Below the pieces are notes generated by a model. The model saw only the letters and a program-made list of their open reading frames with translations. It was not told the origin of the DNA and ran no database searches. A program made the translations under genes and the position numbers. From Prototheca cutis (taxonomy: Eukaryota; Chlorophyta; Trebouxiophyceae; Chlorellales; Chlorellaceae): a DNA stretch of 64,000 bases. The stretch is taken from the NCBI GenBank assembly GCA_002897115.2, contig BCIH01000001.1:1634267-1698266 (forward strand). The letters run 5' to 3'. Shown here piece after piece: positions 32,301 to 43,444 of this stretch (positions are counted from its first letter, which is position 1; each line of letters opens with the position of its first letter).

Positions 32301-33882
32301 GCTGGCAGCTGCTGCGCTGTCGGCCGACGCCGGGATTGCCGTGACGGCCGGCGAAGATGGCGTCGTCCGGGTCTGGGATCTGGGTAAGAGACCGGAGGCA
32401 GGAGCCGCTGGTAGGGTCAGCATTGGACAAGAGCCAACAACCACGGTTCATGGGGCCTCCGGCACGAGTCCACCTCAATCCGCCCCACCTCCGGGGTCCT
32501 GCGTTGGAGCGGCGGTGACGGCGCTGGCCGGTGTCGGGCCAAGCCCAATCCCCGGTGGAACCCTCGACTGTGAGCCGATGGTGCTGTCCGCGCATACGGA
32601 CGCCGACTGCAACGTGTGCATCTGGGACGGCACACGCCAGTGGGCGTGCGTGCCGCTGCAGCGCTGGCATGCCGTGGCCCCTCGCTGGGCGGCCTTCTCC
32701 GACGACGGCCGCCGGTTCGTCACCGCCTCGCCAGATCACTCTCTGTCGCTCTGGAGCCTCACCTGGGAGGGCGACGACGGGGAAGCGTTCAGCAATGAGG
32801 CGGATGCACCGATGGGATCGGATGACGACAGCACGCCACAGCGGCAACGAGTCCATGGAAACAGCAACGAGGATGAGCTGCCAAACCAAGAGCCCCACCT
32901 GCGGCTGGAACGCCTTTCAGGCACCCCGGCGATGGCTGGGAGCCGGTTGAAGAGCTTTTCAGCCTGCGGCTCACTGAAATGCNCGGTGGCAGCGCTGTGG
33001 GACTCTTCTCTCGTGCTGATCGACCTTGAGATGGGTCGTCTTGTGTGCGAGCTGCAGCCTGCCGGCACTGGCGCCCTGAATTACGCTGACAGGGACCGCG
33101 GCCGGGGAATCCCCGGGCTGGGCCCGCACACCGCGGCAGTGGATGGCGTGAAGATGCTGCGTGATGGCTCGCACGCCATCAGCGTGGGCAAAGATGGCAC
33201 CGCACGGCTGTGGCGCTGCACCGATGGTGCTTGCGTCCGCGTCTTTGTGGGCGCCAGCAATGATGCGCTGGTGGCTGGCGTGCTGGATGAAACGGAGCAG
33301 CTCCTGATTGGCCTGGCTCGCAGTGGAAGCGTGCATGTCTGGCACACCCCCACCGGCACGCTCCTGGCTTCCTGGGACTTTGGAGTTGCCATCAACCCCT
33401 TCCTCCAAACCAGAGACGGCTGGGTGGCAGGGGCAACGGCCGACGGCCGCCTCTGGACCGCCCGCCTGCCTGATACTGATCGTTCGTTTGCTGCGTCTCT
33501 GGGGACGACAACCACCACCTGCAGGCTGTTGTATTCCCAGGAAGACCCGTTGTACTCCATGGATTCCGCCGGAAATGTCCTTCACCCCAATGACCTGGCA
33601 AAGCCCCTGACTCACGCAGCCCCTCGCTCGCCGCAACTCCTGTGGTCCAGCGGGCAGGGATCGGTCGGGGCGGTCGCGCTTTCCAGGGATGGGCAGCTGC
33701 TGGCCTCAGCAGGAGCCGACGGGACGGTCAGGCTGTGGGCCCTCGCCACCGGCACGCCTCTGGGTCTTTTCGCCGGAGACGCCAGCGCCACCCACTGCCT
33801 CTTCGTAGAGCGAGGCGGGTGCGTCCCGCCGCTGCTCGTCGCAGGGTCTGCAAACGGGGCCGTGCACTTCCTTCTGCCCTAG
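29335..33882 (+). CDS. APAF-1-like protein: winged-helix/helical domain plus WD40 repeats, no P-loop seen
   Basis: Three exons (29335-29493, 29624-31731, 31887-33882) join in frame to about 1420 residues. Residues 1 to about 215 are Ser/Pro/Ala-rich and look disordered. Next comes a segment resembling the winged helix of NB-ARC ATPases (LAVVCPQVPVPLPALAGLW) and then the linker helices that precede WD40 domains in APAF-1-like and bacterial NB-ARC proteins (YLWLNQGHHLAAAGRLDDL, LLLDPDWLQHKL, ALQMSMGQVL followed by SQLLGRLV). From about residue 475 there are some 15-16 WD40 repeats (for example GGADGTARVWDL, TAGEDGVVRVWDL, SVGKDGTARLWRC, SAGADGTVRLWAL), enough for two propellers as in APAF-1. 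No GxxGxGK(S/T) is visible in this gene or the upstream flank, so the ATP-binding part is either lost or lies in unrecognised exons. The start codon is uncertain. Confidence 0.72.
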
Positions 33883-34522
33883 CACAGCGCTCTTGATCTT
33901 CTCTGAGAGATATTGTTCTGCCGGCGCCATGCATGTTGCCGTCCCAGCTCACTGAGATTGACTGAACTTTCACCAGGACAGACGCCATGCTTCCCGACCC
34001 CTTGATCACTCGGAATCTTTCCCTACATGGACACCGTCTTACCTTCTTCTTTTCCCGGCACCCCACCAGGACCCGATAGTGTACTCCAGTAGACTTGCTC
34101 TGCATTTTTCTTGACCCGTGTTCCTGCATTCTTGGAGCGATTCTCGAGCACTTTGGGCCGACAGGCAGCATGTGATCAGCCCTTGCCATGTTTGTGCTGT
34201 CTCTCTTTTGGCCACCATGCGACTCACGCCCCTTCTCCCCGATTTCGTTCAGTGACTGCAGGTGCCGTGCGCTGCATACTTGCCGCATCTCTGGCTCAGC
34301 CAGATTCCTTACCCCTTCCTACTACCCGAAGGTTTGCCACTGTAAGCGCACCTGTGGTCTGTTCTGCTCCTTCAGAGAAGGCTGCCAGGGCAAGGCCTGC
34401 AGTTTCCTCTTTGCCCGAAGGGCCGCAGGAAAAATGATCGACTGAACCACCTCCATCCCTTCTGCCTCACAAAGAAGATTTGATTTTTCAGGAGGGTTAG
34501 CATTGGTAATGTACAGACTGTC
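33883..34522. other. Convergent intergenic region WD40 gene / RBX1
   Basis: About 640 bases between two convergent stop codons. No exon recognised; short open frames lack similarity. Confidence 0.35.
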
Positions 34523-35541
34523 TCAGCTTGCTGCTGTGGACGTCCCCGGCAAGATCTTCTCGATCTTGGAAAACTCCCACCTGTGCAGTGGGCACAGAGT
34601 AGACGGGGGGAAATTCAGTGTTGATTGTTGGTGTACGTCCTTTGGTGTACAAGTCTAGTGGGCCATGCCTACGCTGTCCTGAGCCCATGTGTGGTTGCAC
34701 ACTGGCTGTGGCCCAGCCCTACGGCTCTTGCTGGGCCCGGCCGTCAAAGTGAATGCATCACACACATTACATCCACATGCCACACCCAACAACAACCCAT
34801 AAACGCACTCTTTGTTGCAGAGGGGGCAGGCACTCCGGGTCTTGAGCCACCGCTGGATGCAGTCCAAGTGGAAGACGTGACCACAGGAGCCCCACGCGAT
34901 GCTCAGGCCCGGATGATCCGGGTCCCCTGCAGGACGGGATGTAGAGTGCCAGTTGGCAGAAAAAACTACCGTACATGCAGTTCACATGGGTGCTAGAAGG
35001 AAAATGAGGGATCGTGAAGCAGCAAGAGCACGAGAACCCTATCCATCACGACGCACCTGTGGGGTTTGCCTGGTACTCAATGCTTGGCTCGTACAGGTTG
35101 TTTCGACAGATGGCACAGGTGTCTGTGCAGATGGCCCAAGACCACCTGCATGAACAAGAGATGGTGGGAGGCGAATGGGGCGGTGGTGGGTGTGCGGCGC
35201 TCCAGAGTGATCCACACGGGCGGCGCCAAGCAGAGCCCACCGCCACCTGTGCCAAACATACATTGCAACTGCGTTCCACTTCTTAATGACGAAACGCTTC
35301 TCTCCAGCCTTGCCCTTTCCTTGCTTCTGCTTCTGTTCCTGCTCCTCCTCCTCTGCCGCCGTGGAGGGATCGACCTGCGCAGAAGTTCCGTGGGGCGTTG
35401 TGCGTCAGTCATCGCATGTCGCACACTTTGGCCAATGCATGATGTCCTAGGAATGGGATGATCACACCCCTTTCCGGAGCGGGGCTCCCTGCTGTTGGCA
35501 ACGCCCTAGGTGCTCACCTCCATCTCCGCCGTGTCAGTCAT
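34523..35541 (-). CDS. RBX1: RBX1, RING-H2 subunit of cullin-RING ubiquitin ligases
   Basis: RBX1 binds the cullin C-terminus and recruits ubiquitin- or NEDD8-charged E2. Five exons (35518-35541, 35262-35374, 35057-35145, 34809-34926, 34523-34580) join to 133 residues; human RBX1 has 108, the excess being an acidic/Gln/Lys-rich N-terminus and a short C-terminal extension. Hallmarks are [15 protein letters not shown], the zinc-binding [36 protein letters not shown] and CPLCNKEWEF. The tail after WEFSKIEK (family WEFQKYG) is about ten residues longer than usual. Every splice junction restores a conserved residue, including the split Met of VAM and the split Glu of KEW. Confidence 0.93.
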
Positions 35542-35924
35542 GGTTACAGGTGCTCCAGGAGAGCCTCAATGAGCTGGATGACCTTTTCAAAGGAAAATCG
35601 TCTTCACAAAAGGGGATGACGAGTATGCACGGTTGTCGACCGAAGTGAATTTCGCTTCGTTTCAATCCCTTGTGGGCGAGGACCCCGAAAAGCAAAAGCA
35701 AAGCGATCTCGACTCGTCGGGGCTCTGAAGTTCCGCACGAGGGCAACTCTTTCGTGCGCGTGCGACACACACGANTGTCCGTTCTGCGAAGCGCCGGTCG
35801 CTTTTGTACAAATATTTAAAGCCCAGACAAACTTATTGACATTATAAAGGTTCGACTTGGCTGGAGTATAGCCTTTGTGGGATTCGTTTCTGCTGGAACA
35901 GCCTTCGTCTGAGGGCTCTCGCGC
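35542..35924. promoter_or_regulatory. Divergent intergenic region RBX1 / HAD hydrolase
   Basis: About 380 bases between divergent start codons. An AT-rich patch around 35805-35850 is the only A/T-rich element in it and could hold core promoter sites for either gene. Confidence 0.35.
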
Positions 35925-37514
35925 ATGGCAACCGTCGCACCGCGGAGCCCACTCTCGACTGTCCCCAGTCAGTCCATAAAGCTCCCTGTGGCGACCCATG
36001 TGGCAAGACACGGCCCGGGGTCCCGTTCCAGGCATGCGGCCATGACCGCGCAGGAGGTTCAGGTGGCCTTCTCGGTACCCGCCTCGAAGCCCCTGCCCTT
36101 CACCTCGCTGCGGCCCCTGCCCAAGGATCCAGTAACGGGAGTGGACGACGTAAATCTTGGAAACCCTCTCCAGCGCGCCGAGCGCCTTGGGACGGGCTGG
36201 TTTGGTGTCATCCTAGACCTGGATGGTGTGGTCCTGGACTATGACTTCACAGCAGTCTCGACGAGCTCCTGGCAGCGGCTGGCGGAGGAAGAAGGCAGGC
36301 AGCCCATCCCGGCTTGGGCACTGCGTAAAGCGGAGCACATGAAGAACGAACAGGTGTGTGGGTCCTTCTTGGGATTGGTCGGGTCCATGGAAGAGAGGCG
36401 GGGGGATATGGGTGGTCCACGGGCGCTTATCTTGGTCCGTGGCCTGGTGTCTGAGAATTTTGAGACGAATATGTGATACGCGTTTGTGGGTGCGAGTTCA
36501 TGGATGCGAGCGTGTTCACGAATCTGACTTTGTGCACTTTCTCCTGGCGCCCACTTTTTGGAACCGCAGGTCATCCAGGAGGTCCTTGAGTGGGCCTGGA
36601 ACCGGCAGGAGGTGGCGCGGTTGGCCCGGAGACGGGAAGAACTGTACGCAGAAGGCCTGCAGTCGACGACAGTGATGACAAACCCTGGAATCATTGGTCT
36701 GATGGACATGCTGGATCGTCTCCGGGTAAGCGCCTGGTGTTGTGAGGAGGGGCCCCGGTTGAACGTGGGGTTGCATGGAGGCACGTTGCACGGTGGCCCA
36801 CGGCCGTGCCTGTATCCATTCCCCTGGTGACCTGATGATACCGTCTCGACCCTGCTCCACCTGCCCATTCCCACAACATCCGCCCGCAAAACAGATTCCG
36901 GTGGCCCTCGTTTCCGCTGCGCCCAGGCGCCGGGTCATCTCGCTCCTCGAGCAAGCCGGCCTGGCAACACGGTTTGGCACCGTCATCACCTCCGAAGACG
37001 TCATTCGTGGGCCCCCAGATCCAGCTTCCTACTTCTCCGCAAGCCTGGTACGTTGGGAGTACGTGTCCTTTTATAAGAGAAAATGGGCATTGGAACGGGG
37101 GGGCCCCCCGTCAGACCAAGCCAAACAGACCTGACGTTGGCAGACTGCATGCGCTGGTCAATGGAGCTCGCTCACGCTGCGATTGCCAAGCTCGCTCGCA
37201 ACCGGGCCACACAAACAAACAATGCGCAGGCCATCGAGCGCCCTCCCGCACGCTGCGTGGTGCTGGTGGCAAGTAACCTGTCCATCGAGGCAGCGCGGGA
37301 AGCTGGGATGAAGGTTGTGGCCCTCGCTGCAGCGCAGCCTTCCTACGAGCTTGTGGCTGCTGACACCGTCGTGCGGGACGCCGCTGCGTTGGCGGCCGTC
37401 GACTTCAAGCGCCTGTTTGCGCATGAGCCCGGTGCGGAGCTGCTGCCGCAGGGCGTCCCGGAGCACCCCCTGCGCTGGGCTGCCCCGGTTCCCTTTTCTG
37501 ATGCCGATCCCTGA
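35925..37514 (+). CDS. HAD-superfamily hydrolase, probably plastid
   Basis: Haloacid-dehalogenase-like hydrolase, phosphatase/phosphomutase branch. Exons 35925-36353, 36570-36725 and 36895-37047 are clear; a last exon runs from about 37129 or 37144 to the stop at 37512-37514, but its joint with exon 3 is out of phase for the best donor (GTACGT at 37048), so either another donor is used or a base is missing. The N-terminal 60 residues are Ser/Arg/Pro-rich and look like an organellar transit peptide. Motif I is VILDLDGVVLDYD with both aspartates; motif II is IPVALVSAAPR; the lysine region reads VIRGPPDPASYF, where the usual GKP lysine is not seen; the last motif is VVLVASNLSIEAAREAGM. Plant plastid HAD proteins of this layout exist, but the substrate is unknown. 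Confidence 0.75.
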
Positions 37515-37961
37515 GCGCAGCTCGTCGTTCGCGCATGATGTACTCCTACTCTCCGACCCTGTTCCCGACTGCATGATGGGGCTGTACCCATGTATTCCTG
37601 GCCCGCGCCTATTGCCATGCCCCTGTGCGAGGCTGTATCTCGTTGTCTTGTAGACTGGGGCCACCCGCCCTTCCTTGCCATGCCCCTATGGTGATGACCT
37701 GCGACTTTCATTTTCTTTTGTTCCTGACTGCTGTGTGGATACTCTGCAACAATTACAGCATGCCTCTGCCGGCCCCGGTTAGGTTGGAAGGCCCCAGGTC
37801 ACGGCGAGATTAGGAATGAGGACAAGATGAGTGTTGGTCTGGCGTTTTACGTGTGCGGCCGGCGGGGGCCGCCGGTGCTTCGTTGTGGCAGCCAGGCAGA
37901 CGTCGGCTCTGGTGGCGCGACCGCAGGACGCCCGTGGCGGGTGCCCCCATGCATGCGTGGC
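37515..37961. other. Convergent intergenic region HAD / O-fucosyltransferase
   Basis: About 450 bases between two convergent stop codons; no gene recognised. Confidence 0.35.
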
Positions 37962-40156
37962 TCATATGGCATTGGGCTTGTGCGTGACGACTGCCGATGA
38001 GGCAAACATGGCGTCAGTGCCGACGCGCTTGGCGGCCACCAGCAGACTCGAGTCGATGGAATGCCCAAACAAGTGCCGGTACTGTGCAATGTAGTAGCTG
38101 AACGTCGAGGACCCCAGCCCCACAAACAGGTGACCCCTCGCCAGGATCAGAAAGTCTAACAGCGCCTGCTGCTCCGTGTTCAACCCTGGATGAGTTGGCA
38201 GTTGTGAGTGGGTGCCGTGGGCGACAGATCACAAGGTCCAACTTTTGTCATGTCCGCCCCTCGGTACCCCCCCTCCTTCCAAGCACATGCCCCAGCCCAA
38301 CCCCCCTTTTGCCCCACACTCGGAAACACAAACACCTCCTCCAGCAACCCCGGCCCCAAACTGTGCAAACCACACACAGCACGCAGCACAACCTTCGAGC
38401 TCAAAGTCGGGGATGTACTGGTTTTTGATGATGACGTTGCCTGTGACGCGGGCGTTGATGAGGACGCGCTTGGCGTCCTCCCACTCCTGCTCGGCGCCAT
38501 AGGACAGCAGGCCCGTGGCCACGTAGAGGGGCATGGTGGCGTTGAACCCCACCTTGCGCATGGCCTCGAGGTACATGGACCACACCGCCCCCCGACCGCC
38601 CAGGATCACCATCCAGTCGCCCGCATCCTTTTCCATGCGCAGGTGCACGCCGTTGAACGCCGGCACGCCCGCCGCACGCATGGCCTCTACTGTCCGCAGC
38701 GCCAGCCCGTCCAGCGTCGAGTTGAAGGGCAGGGACAGGCTCACCTCCGTGGCCAGCGGCAGGATGCTGGCCGTCCGCAGCGCGAAGAACGTGCAGGGCA
38801 GCTCCACATACACCGTCTCCACCGCAGCCGCCGCATCGATGCTGCCCAGCGCCGCCAGCCGGTCGTGCACCGCCTTGCGAATGCGCGCGACCAGCACTGA
38901 CACGGGCTGGGTTTGCTGGTACACATCGCCCACAGAGACGTGCAGCGCCCCAGGCAGGTTTTCCAGCCCGGCGTACCGCATGAACGCCTTGCTGGGCCGC
39001 GTCAGGTTGGGCGTCTCCAGGATGTTCGGTGTCTGGCGGCAGTGGTGACGGGTTGATTTGGGGAATGGCGTGAGGTGGGTGGTTGTACCAGCAGTGGCAA
39101 GGAGGTGTGGGCGTGTGCGAGGAAGGAAACAGGCAGCCGTCGGCCTGGTTTCGACACTTCGGAAACAACAGCATGCTGAGCAGGTTCGGGGGCTGTCCGG
39201 CAAAGCACTACAGCACACGGCAGTGCCACGGCCGTGCATGGGCAGGTGATTGCAGGGAGTGGTCGTCACTGGGGTGCTCCTCGGCAAGCAGGCATGTGCC
39301 CAGGGACTAGACAAAGTATCCCGTGGACATACCCCACACAGCATGCCTCCAGGCACGACAGAAAAAGCACCCCGGAAACATTGCACCCTTGCCGGCAATC
39401 CATCGGTCACTGAGTGTTTCCCTTGAAGCAGGCACTGTGCCACAGTCAGGCCAGATCTCCCAGCTCCAGGGATGAGGCCCCCAACACAGTCACACGTACC
39501 CTATGCACAGTGATGCCCTTGGCGTCCCAGATCTTGACAATCTCGTCGGTGTCGAGCAAGGCATCCAGCGGCGTGATATACCACTGCATCTTGTTTCGTC
39601 GCACGTCCAGGTCGTAGTGCAGGCCAAAGGAATTGCGGAAGCATGCGGGAGGAAGCACCACCTGTGCAAGGTGGGGACCGGATGGGCAGGGGGTGTTGGA
39701 GGGTGCAGGTCTGGCAGCTCCACCTCGGCAATGCGTCAGGTAAGGGCACCCAGCAAGCCCGTTTGACAGCTGCATCGAAGCCGCTGAATGTCACACTCCC
39801 CCCCCACCCCAAACAATACCACAGCGCATACACACCTCTGCCTTGAGGATGGACGCGAGGACGAAGGCCGAGATGTGGGCGTACTGCTGGTTTATGAGCC
39901 CGCCGCAGGTCGAGTACACCAGGACCATCCTCCGATTGTCGCTCCTCACTTTGGACAGCCAGGCCTTGGAGGAGTTTGCGTTTTTCAGGTCCAACCCGAA
40001 CATGGCGACTTGGGGCAGGAGCTTGGGCACGCTGATCAGGTACCGCTTCTGCGCCTTGTCCGCCAGGTAGTCGTTCCTGAGCCAGAGCCCTCCCAGCAGG
40101 AGGGACAGGCCCACGAGCACGGGGAGCACCCGCATTTTCAGCCCCGACCCCGTCAT
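37962..40156 (-). CDS. GDP-fucose protein O-fucosyltransferase family protein (plant type)
   Basis: Four exons (39836-40156, 39500-39661, 38393-39032, 37962-38185) join in frame to 448 residues. Residues about 8-28 form a single N-terminal membrane anchor (VLPVLVGLSLLLGGLWL), as in type II Golgi glycosyltransferases. The family block CGGLINQQYAHISAFVLASILKAEVVLPPA is followed by PLDALLDTDEIVKIWDAKGITVHR, the sequence order of the plant O-fucosyltransferase group. Later landmarks are FNGVHLRMEKD (the donor-binding HLR-type motif), PLYVATGLLSYG, and near the C-terminus VGLGSSTFSYYIAQYR, the serine-rich loop typical of GDP-fucose transferases. Acceptor is unknown. The second Met, seven codons in, is an alternative start. 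Confidence 0.83.
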
Positions 40157-40595
40157 GTTGCAAGTACACGGCGCCGCAGAGCGGAGCGGCAGCTACAAGT
40201 CCATTATCCGGCCGCGCTCGTCAACTTCCTGCAGCAACTCCGGCAGCCCTGTGGGCGGGGTACGCCCTACCAAGTAGAAGATCTGGTCCTTTCAGCCCCA
40301 AAAATACATAAATAGTAGTTTTGGAGAGTATGCAAATCGTCGTGGGTCTCGTTTGGAATAGATCCATTGTTCTTCGGGGGGGCCCCGTGGTAGGGTGTCC
40401 AGCTCATCATCGCTCTGGATGGCTGCGTGGGATCCGTGGCCGATCTCGGCTCGGGTGTGAAATGGACCACCCTTCAATTTTCGTTCTTGGGTGCATTGCG
40501 CCGAAACGCCATTGATGAGTTGAGACATGATGCTGTTTATGAGGGCGTAATTTGGGGGGGGATTAGAAGGTCAGGGGTGAAGGAACGGGGCGGCG
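40157..40595. promoter_or_regulatory. Divergent intergenic region O-fucosyltransferase / p24
   Basis: About 440 bases between divergent start codons of two secretory-pathway genes. An A/T-rich patch near 40300-40330 is the only candidate for core promoter elements. Confidence 0.35.
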
Positions 40596-42108
40596 ATGGA
40601 GCGAGCTGCCGCCCTGAGCGTCCTGCTCCTTGCCCTGCTGAGCTTGTCGATCGGGTCGGAAGCTGTCGCATGGAGACTCTTTGCTGGAAGGTGAGACATT
40701 GAAATGCACAGGTCCCGTGGAGAGCAGGGCTCGTGTCTGGCCAGTACTGCGAGGCCGGTGCTGTCGAGAGCGATTGCCACCCACGGTCCTCCCGCAGGGA
40801 GGAGTGCCTATCCGAGTACATTCCAGAGTCCCAGGTGAGTGGGCAGTACCATAGGGTGGTTGTGTGGCAATGGGCCTTGCTATCTAGTGCTCAGCGCAAG
40901 TATTTCACCCTGGCGCACAGTGGGAGGCAATCAAGCCGCACACACCTGATCCAACCCATGCCCAAGCCCTCGTGGACGTCGGATTCCTGGTAAGTGTGGT
41001 GGTGGTGATCGTGTGATGGATCGGAGACATGATGCCATTCCCTGAGCTGGGTGCATTATGGGATTTGGGACCCCGGCAAGCTGCGCAGGGCTTCACCGTT
41101 TTCGTGCTCCCTTCCGCGGCCCCCCCCCCTCGAGACTACATTCCTCACGTAATCCTCTCCCCCCTGGTCCCACCCAGCCCACATCCACGCAAACCTGAGC
41201 ACACTCTCCCACACCCTTGGTTGCAGGTGACGAGTCGGTATGGGACGGAGGAGGCCAAGGCCACTGTTGACTTTACGCTGTACGACCCTTTGGGCCGATC
41301 TCTGCACACGGAGGAGAGTGTCGGCAGCAGCGAGGTGGCAATGACAGGAAGTGGCGGTCGCGGCCCGTGGCGTGTGTGTTTCAAGGTCTCCCGTCGCCAG
41401 ATCCTGCGGCCTTCGGTCGTCGTCCGCGTCTCCTATTTCACCGTCAACTCGCCGACGCTCATCGGCACACACTTTGAGTGGCAGCGNGGCCAGCAGGGCT
41501 CGGGGTCAGCCGCCACCGCCGATGCGGCGGCCGCGCTGGTTTCGGGCGGGGTCAAGCCCGGTGATCTGGGCACCGCGGAGCAGGTCACCGCGCTGATGGA
41601 GGGCCTGCAGCGCCTGGACTTTTACCTGCACAATGTCACAAACGAGCAGCGATACCTGAGCAGCCGCGCGGACCGCCACCTCCACACCGTGCGCAGCACT
41701 CATGCCCGGGCTCTCTGGTACAGCCTCGCCGTCTACACCACCATCATCGTTGCGGCGTTTGTGCAGGTCTGACCGCTGCTGGGTGGCCTTATTATCTCGT
41801 CTTTTGGGGGNNNNNNNNNNNNNNNNNNNNNNNNNNNNNNNNNNNNNNNNNNNNNNNNNNNNNNNNNNNNNNNNNNNNNNNNNNNNNNNNNNNNNNNNNN
41901 NNNNNNNNNNNNNNNNNNNNNNNNNNNNNNNNNNNNNNNNNNNNNNNNNNNNNNNNNNNNNNNNNNNNNNGGGGGGGGGGGGGGGGGGTTGGGGTTGGGT
42001 GTGGGTGTGTGTACGAATCGTTTTCCGACACATGCACGGCCTTATGCACAGGTGGTGGGAACGCGGCTCATGTTCCGGAACCGGCGGAAGCAGGGGATCA
42101 TCATCTGA
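40596..42108 (+). CDS. p24/TMED (emp24/gp25L) cargo receptor
   Basis: p24 proteins cycle between ER and Golgi in COPI/COPII vesicles. Five exons: 40596-40690, 40798-40834, 40921-40989, 41227-41766 and 42052-42108, giving 265 residues. The first 23 residues are a signal peptide (MERAAALSVLLLALLSLS). The GOLD domain includes VTSRYGTEEAK, VDFTLYDPLGR, HTEESVG and WRVCFKVSRR; a coiled-coil stretch with LQRLDFYLHNV and RDRxxH-like RADRHLHTVRSTHARALW leads to one membrane span. The frame would stop just after the span, but splicing at 41767 across the gap-containing intron to 42052 adds a basic cytosolic tail (TRLMFRNRRKQ), as the family requires. The tail lacks the usual KK or RR at the very end. 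A TGTAA follows about 200 bases later. Confidence 0.88.
41806..41988. other. Assembly gap flanked by poly(G)
   Basis: Five G, then 160 n (41811-41970), then eighteen G, inside the last intron of the p24 gene. Confidence 0.9.
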
Positions 42109-42352
42109 AGTTTGGAGGACTGTGCACAGTGCATCTGCTGGCACATGCTGGACCACGCATGCCTTTGGTAGCCCAGTTTGCCTTCCGGTGAAAATGCGCA
42201 CTGTGGCATAGATGAGGGAGGACTGCGCATGCCTGCCGGGCACTGCGACGGGTCTGGCTCGCCACGCGGGGATCCCACCTAGAGCTCCTTGGCCGTGACC
42301 TAAGTGTAACAAGAAAAGGGCTCCAGGTGTTGCTGTTCGGAGGATGCACCCT

Positions 42353-42972
42353 TCAAGACCCCCTCACATAACCCCAGTCAGCTCCGGTGGCCCTGCCAGC
42401 AGCCACCCATTCCCTGGCGCAAGAGGCCATGGTGAGCTCTGCTGGGATCGGACCGAGGCCACACCTCTCTGGAACAAATTCCAAAACACAGCTGCCTCCA
42501 GAAAATAGAAACCCCTGCCACACACCTTCATGTTGTTCTGGCGAAGCGTGGCAAGGCAGCGCCTGCTGATGAATGCAAAATGCGGCGGCCACATGGGGTG
42601 CAGCGGCGGGAAGGTGTCGGTCATGGACAGATACATGACGGGCGGCAGCAGGAGTGCCAGCATGGCCACCGTGAGGAATGGGTACAGCACGCTGAGGTGA
42701 GGCATCGTGTGCAGGTACTCCTGCGTGCGGAGGGCAGTGGGGAGCCTATGGGGAGCAGCTCCATCTGTGCTTGGGGGTCGCTGACAGTCGCCACCCATTC
42801 CTGATGCAACTTTATCATTGCTATGACAGCTCAACGCACGCTCAATGTTCAAGAATGTAACATTCCAAGCCCATGGCCCCAGCGGATATACCTTGAGAAC
42901 ATGGAGGGCCCACCAGAAGAGGGAGACCACAATGCCACTGGAGACGGGGTCCGGAGCAAACAATGAGGGACG
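42353..42972 (-). CDS. Unrecognised membrane protein, 5' end not found
   Basis: I do not recognise the family. Four possible exons, all joining in phase 0, read 42892-42972, 42526-42720, 42465-42491 and 42353-42436, for 128 residues to a stop. The first has a hydrophobic stretch (SGIVVSLFWWALHVL), the second another (VLYPFLTVAMLALLLPPVMYL), then a Pro/His-rich loop and a basic segment (ISRRCLATLRQ). The splice sites look good (CACCAG, CACGCAG acceptors; AAG-GTATAT, AAG-GTGTGT donors) and the frame arithmetic is clean, which favours a real gene. The start codon must lie in an upstream exon that I could not identify in 42973-43444. It might be part of a multi-spanning transporter, but no motif supports a name. 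Confidence 0.45.
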
Positions 42973-43444
42973 CTGGTGAGTGGCGATTTCGTTGCAAGCA
43001 GGTCTCGATGCGGCATGACATAGCTCAATAGATCCATTGCATGGACATGCCTGTGGACTAGAACTTCAACCGCGGCAATGGTCTTGTGCCTGGAGCCTAC
43101 ATCCTTGCGCCCAACCGACCCAGTCGCAAGCAGGGGTTGGAGTTGGGGTGCCATCCCAATCCTCCACGCCGCACGCCTGTCTGTCCGGTCTCCGACAATG
43201 CTCTTCACACAAAATAGACCTTGGAATNTGTTATGATCAAGCAAAATGCGATGCATTTGTGTGAGAATGGTTGTTTCTGCAAATAAGAATCCCCTCGCAA
43301 TGCCTCCGGCAGGGCNCCAGTGATTTGACAACAAACCCTAGGGGACTCTTGGAAATGAGCTTCGGAGCCCCTCTGTCGGGCGGATACCCCTTGACATCAC
43401 CCCCTCCTGGGAATGTTCAGTACGAATGTCACAGATGATGACGT
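42973..43444. other. Region between unrecognised membrane gene and CTR9
   Basis: About 470 bases with two ambiguous bases (43228, 43316). It should hold the missing 5' exon of the membrane-protein gene and the 3' flank of CTR9; nothing is convincing. Confidence 0.35.
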
